The notes below the pieces were generated by a model, which was not told the origin of the DNA, ran no database searches, and saw only the letters and a list, made by a program, of their open reading frames with translations. From positions 1 through 8,102 of the forward strand of contig DASZZV010000157.1 in assembly GCA_035544835.1 (NCBI GenBank): a DNA stretch of 8,102 nucleotides, given 5' to 3'. Positions within the stretch are counted from its first letter, which is position 1. The number at the start of each line of letters is the position of its first letter. Shown piece by piece: positions 6,474 through 8,102 of the stretch. Both the position numbers and the translations under genes were made by a program. The DNA comes from DASZZV01 sp035544835 (GTDB lineage Bacteria; Acidobacteriota; Thermoanaerobaculia; Gp7-AA8).

Positions 6474-7523
6474 ATGACCAAGAAGATCGCGGTAGTCCCT
6501 GGCGACGGCATCGGGCCGGAAGTGATCGCCGAGGGGATGAGGATTCTGAACAGGGTGAACGAAGAGTCGAAGCTCGGACTCGAGTTTGTGCACTTCGACT
6601 GGAACGCGGACAACTACCTCGAGACCGGCATCTCCATGCCGCCCGGGGCAATGGACGATCTGCGCGAGCACTACGCAGCCGTGTATCTCGGCGCCTTCGG
6701 AGATCCGCGGGTGCCGGACATGAAGCACGCCGCCGATATCCTTCTGGGGATGCGTTTTCAGCTCGACCTGTACGTGAATTACAGGCCGGTGAAACTGATG
6801 GATGAAGCGCTCTGCCCGCTGAAGGGAAAGAAGGTCACTGACATCGACTTCGTCATCTTCCGCGAGAACACCGAGGGTGCCTATGTCGGCATGGGAGGTA
6901 ACTTCAAGAAAGGGACGTCGGAGGAGATCGCGATTCAGGAAGACGTCTCCACGCGAAAGGGTGTGGAACGGATCATCCGTCATGCTTTTGAATTCGCGAA
7001 GAAGACCGGCCGAAAATCGGTGTGCATGGCCGACAAGAACAACGTCATGCGATTTGGCGGCGACCTCTGGTTTCGTACCTTCGAGGAGGTAGCGCGTGAG
7101 TATCCGGACATCGAGCACTTTCACATGTTCGTCGATGCGCTGACCATGCAGATGGTGAGAGCCCCGGAGATGTTCGAGGTGATCGTGACGAACAACATGT
7201 TCGGAGACATCGTTACCGATCTGGGCGCCGCACTGCAGGGCGGACTCGGTATGGCCGCCTCGGGCAACATTCATCCCGGCCAGGTCTCCCTGTTCGAGCC
7301 TATTCACGGAAGTGCCCCGAAGTACGCCGGCCTGGACCAGGCCAACCCCATCGGTGCAGTGCTCACCGCGGCCATGATGCTGGACTACCTCGGGTACGAG
7401 AAAGAAGCGCAACGGATCGAGGACGCAGTCTCGCGCGCCGTCCAGGAGAAAAAGACAACCCGGGACATTGGTGGAGCGCTGGGAACCAGGGCAGCGGGAG
7501 AGGCGATTCTGGGCTTGTTGTGA
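6474..7523 (+). CDS. Isocitrate/isopropylmalate dehydrogenase family protein
   Basis: A metal- and NAD(P)-dependent beta-decarboxylating dehydrogenase acting on an (R)-2-hydroxy acid. The 349 residues have the length of bacterial isopropylmalate dehydrogenases. Visible are VVPGDGIGPEV (7-17), NYRP with Arg104, FRENTEGAYVG with Arg130 and Tyr137, and ADKNN with catalytic Lys188. They are followed by VDALTMQM (Asp221), NNMFGDIVTDL (Asp245, Asp249), the HGSAPKYAG cofactor loop (278-286) and TTRDIGG near the end. Two things are atypical for LeuB. The substrate-helix glutamate of the GLL motif is replaced (AADILLGMR, 86-94). The cofactor loop also carries Lys283-Tyr284 where NAD enzymes have Asp-Ile; Lys-Tyr is the NADP signature of E. 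coli isocitrate dehydrogenase. No leuA, leuC or leuD is adjacent. It may be isopropylmalate, isocitrate, homoisocitrate or tartrate dehydrogenase-like. The family is certain and the substrate is not. Confidence 0.93.
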   Translation: MTKKIAVVPGDGIGPEVIAEGMRILNRVNEESKLGLEFVHFDWNADNYLETGISMPPGAMDDLREHYAAVYLGAFGDPRVPDMKHAADILLGMRFQLDLYVNYRPVKLMDEALCPLKGKKVTDIDFVIFRENTEGAYVGMGGNFKKGTSEEIAIQEDVSTRKGVERIIRHAFEFAKKTGRKSVCMADKNNVMRFGGDLWFRTFEEVAREYPDIEHFHMFVDALTMQMVRAPEMFEVIVTNNMFGDIVTDLGAALQGGLGMAASGNIHPGQVSLFEPIHGSAPKYAGLDQANPIGAVLTAAMMLDYLGYEKEAQRIEDAVSRAVQEKKTTRDIGGALGTRAAGEAILGLL

Positions 7524-7610
7524 TCGTGTGCCCGGAACCAGCAGTCACTGAGAGCCTATCGAGTCTTGAAGCGACGCGGGCACGCTGTGGAATGAGAAAT
7601 GAACGTTAGC

Positions 7611-7739
7611 TTCTTGTGTGGCACAGGCACTCTTGCCTGTGTGTCGGCCGTCGAGGCCGACTTTTCTGTCGAATTGAAGCAGGAAAGCCGCGGCTCGACG
7701 CCGCGGCACACAGGCAAGAGTGCCTGTGCCACACAAGAA
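7611..7739. repeat. Palindromic repeat, family C, with nested hairpins
   Basis: The outer arms are perfectly complementary over 33 bp (7611-7643 and 7707-7739). Each outer arm contains an 8 bp hairpin CACAGGCA-4 bases-TGCCTGTG (7622-7641 and 7709-7728). Inside lie two further hairpins with different stems but related loops: GTCGGCC/GGCCGAC around GTCGA (7643-7661), and GCCGCGGC/GCCGCGGC around TCGAC (7687-7707). The central remainder includes TTTTCTG/CAGGAAAG, which also pair loosely. The element begins 88 bp after the dehydrogenase stop and could shape the 3' end of its transcript. Short open frames over it are artefacts. Confidence 0.92.
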
Positions 7740-7754
7740 CCCCGAGAGCTCATT

Positions 7755-7783
7755 AGATCCCTCGCACGCCGCTCGGGATGACA
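7755..7783 (-). repeat. Solo arm of palindrome family A
   Basis: Read on the minus strand this is TGTCATCCCGAGC, a GGCGT spacer, then GCGAGGGATCT. It matches one arm of the 1723-1853 element with a different loop. No opposing full arm is present nearby; only CCCGAG at 7741-7746 could pair with its CTCGGG. It lies 15 bp after family C and 51 bp before the S46 peptidase start. Confidence 0.85.
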
Positions 7784-7795
7784 TCTCAATTGAGA
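7784..7795. promoter_or_regulatory. 12 bp perfect palindrome upstream of S46 peptidase
   Basis: TCTCAATTGAGA directly abuts the solo repeat arm and lies 39 bp before the peptidase ATG. The place fits an operator or a promoter-proximal site, but nothing else supports regulation. Confidence 0.3.
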
Positions 7796-7823
7796 GCCGG
7801 CGCGACGCATGAAAATGATGACC

Positions 7824-7829
7824 AAGGAG
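7824..7829 (+). promoter_or_regulatory. Ribosome binding site of S46 peptidase
   Basis: AAGGAG lies five bases before the ATG at 7835 and decides that start over the nearby ATGs at 7809 and 7815-7820. Confidence 0.8.
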
Positions 7830-7834
7830 AAGGT

Positions 7835-8102
7835 ATGAAGAACAGAATGTTTTTGTTTCTGGCCGTCGCACTCGCGGCCGTTACCACATTCGCCGACGAA
7901 GGGATGTGGATGCCCCAACAAGTTCCGCAGATTGCGGGAGAGCTGAAGAAGGCCGGCCTGCAGATCGATCCGGCCAGACTGGCTGATCTCACCGGCGATC
8001 CGATGGGGGCGATCGTGTCGCTCGACTTCTGCAGCGCGTCGTTCGTCTCGCCGCAGGGGTTGATCGTGACGAACCATCATTGTGGTTTCACGGCGTTGCA
8101 GT
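7835..8102 (+). CDS. S46 family dipeptidyl-peptidase (DPP7/DPP11 type), 3'-truncated by window edge
   Basis: These are the first 89 residues of an exported serine dipeptidyl-peptidase, an enzyme that removes dipeptides from peptide N-termini in the periplasm. Full-length family members have about 700 residues. A signal peptide is clear: Lys2/Arg4, a hydrophobic FLFLAVALAAV core and likely cleavage after TFA (residue 20). DEGMW (21-25) follows, the usual mature start of S46 proteins, then GLQIDPARLADLTGDPMGAIVS (41-62 region). GLIVTNHHC (75-83) carries the catalytic histidine of the chymotrypsin-like fold, most likely His82. Cys66 and Cys83 are placed to form the disulphide beside it. The Asp and Ser of the triad, and the residue that separates DPP7 from DPP11 specificity, lie beyond the window. 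The start has a strong AAGGAG site. Upstream is a repeat-rich gap. Confidence 0.95.
   Translation, partial: MKNRMFLFLAVALAAVTTFADEGMWMPQQVPQIAGELKKAGLQIDPARLADLTGDPMGAIVSLDFCSASFVSPQGLIVTNHHCGFTALQ

Noticed and set aside
6207..7412. 401-codon open frame on the minus strand opposite the dehydrogenase
   Set aside because: It overlaps a clear dehydrogenase gene, its protein is His/Arg/Val-rich with no family features, and it is the usual antisense shadow of a GC-rich gene.
7527..7583. GTGCCCG/CGGGCAC as a terminator after the dehydrogenase
   Set aside because: The 7 bp arms are more than 40 bp apart and no T-run follows.
1723..7739. Repeats considered as a CRISPR array
   Set aside because: The repeats are inverted, irregularly spaced and of three different sequences; no regular direct repeats or cas genes are present.
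7790..7819. Possible promoter TTGAGA - 18 bp - AATGAT before the S46 peptidase
   Set aside because: Transcription would start inside the ribosome binding site, so it cannot serve this gene well.
7556..8080. 174-codon minus-strand frame over the last gap and the peptidase start
   Set aside because: It runs through the palindrome and antisense to the S46 signal peptide; no ribosome binding site or recognisable domain.

Overview
The window is a GC-rich stretch of bacterial chromosome with seven protein genes, two of them cut by the window edges. The genes look like ordinary housekeeping or metabolic genes. The gaps between them hold several long palindromic repeats. The gene mix (topoisomerase IV subunit A, a secreted TPR protein with many histidines, a family 2 glycosyltransferase, a ChbG/HpnK-type deacetylase, an isocitrate/isopropylmalate dehydrogenase family enzyme and an S46 peptidase) and the TGTCATCCCGAGC-type repeats suggest an environmental Gram-negative bacterium. 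Acidobacteriota or a related phylum is my best guess, but it is an inference and not proven. I see no phage, plasmid, CRISPR, tRNA or rRNA sequence.

Layout from left to right. The 3' three quarters of parC (+) run to 1678. A long perfect palindrome follows (1723-1853), then an alpha/beta hydrolase gene (+, 1876-2667), then a second palindrome of the same family (2673-2852). That second palindrome sits between the convergent ends of the hydrolase and a secreted TPR protein (-, 2866-4479). A short divergent gap leads to a glycosyltransferase (+, 4563-5336), which converges with 10 bp spacing on a YdjC/ChbG/HpnK-like deacetylase (-, 5347-6210). The next gap (6211-6473) holds small tandem repeats, a second type of palindrome (6301-6378) and a good sigma70-like promoter for a dehydrogenase of the isocitrate/isopropylmalate family (+, 6474-7523). 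The last gap (7524-7834) holds a third type of palindrome (7611-7739) and a solo arm of the first type (7755-7783). It ends at the ribosome binding site of a secreted S46 dipeptidyl-peptidase (+, 7835 to the window end).

Most genes appear to be single transcription units. The clearest functional pairing is the glycosyltransferase next to the sugar deacetylase, which could act in turn on an N-acetyl-sugar lipid or glycan. The TPR protein and the S46 peptidase both carry signal peptides and act outside the cytoplasm.

The most unusual content is in the gaps. Three unrelated palindrome families share one architecture: each long arm contains its own smaller hairpin. In two families the arms differ by paired changes that keep those small hairpins intact. 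This is the layout of REP doublets (REPINs), and it suggests that structure, not only sequence, is being maintained.
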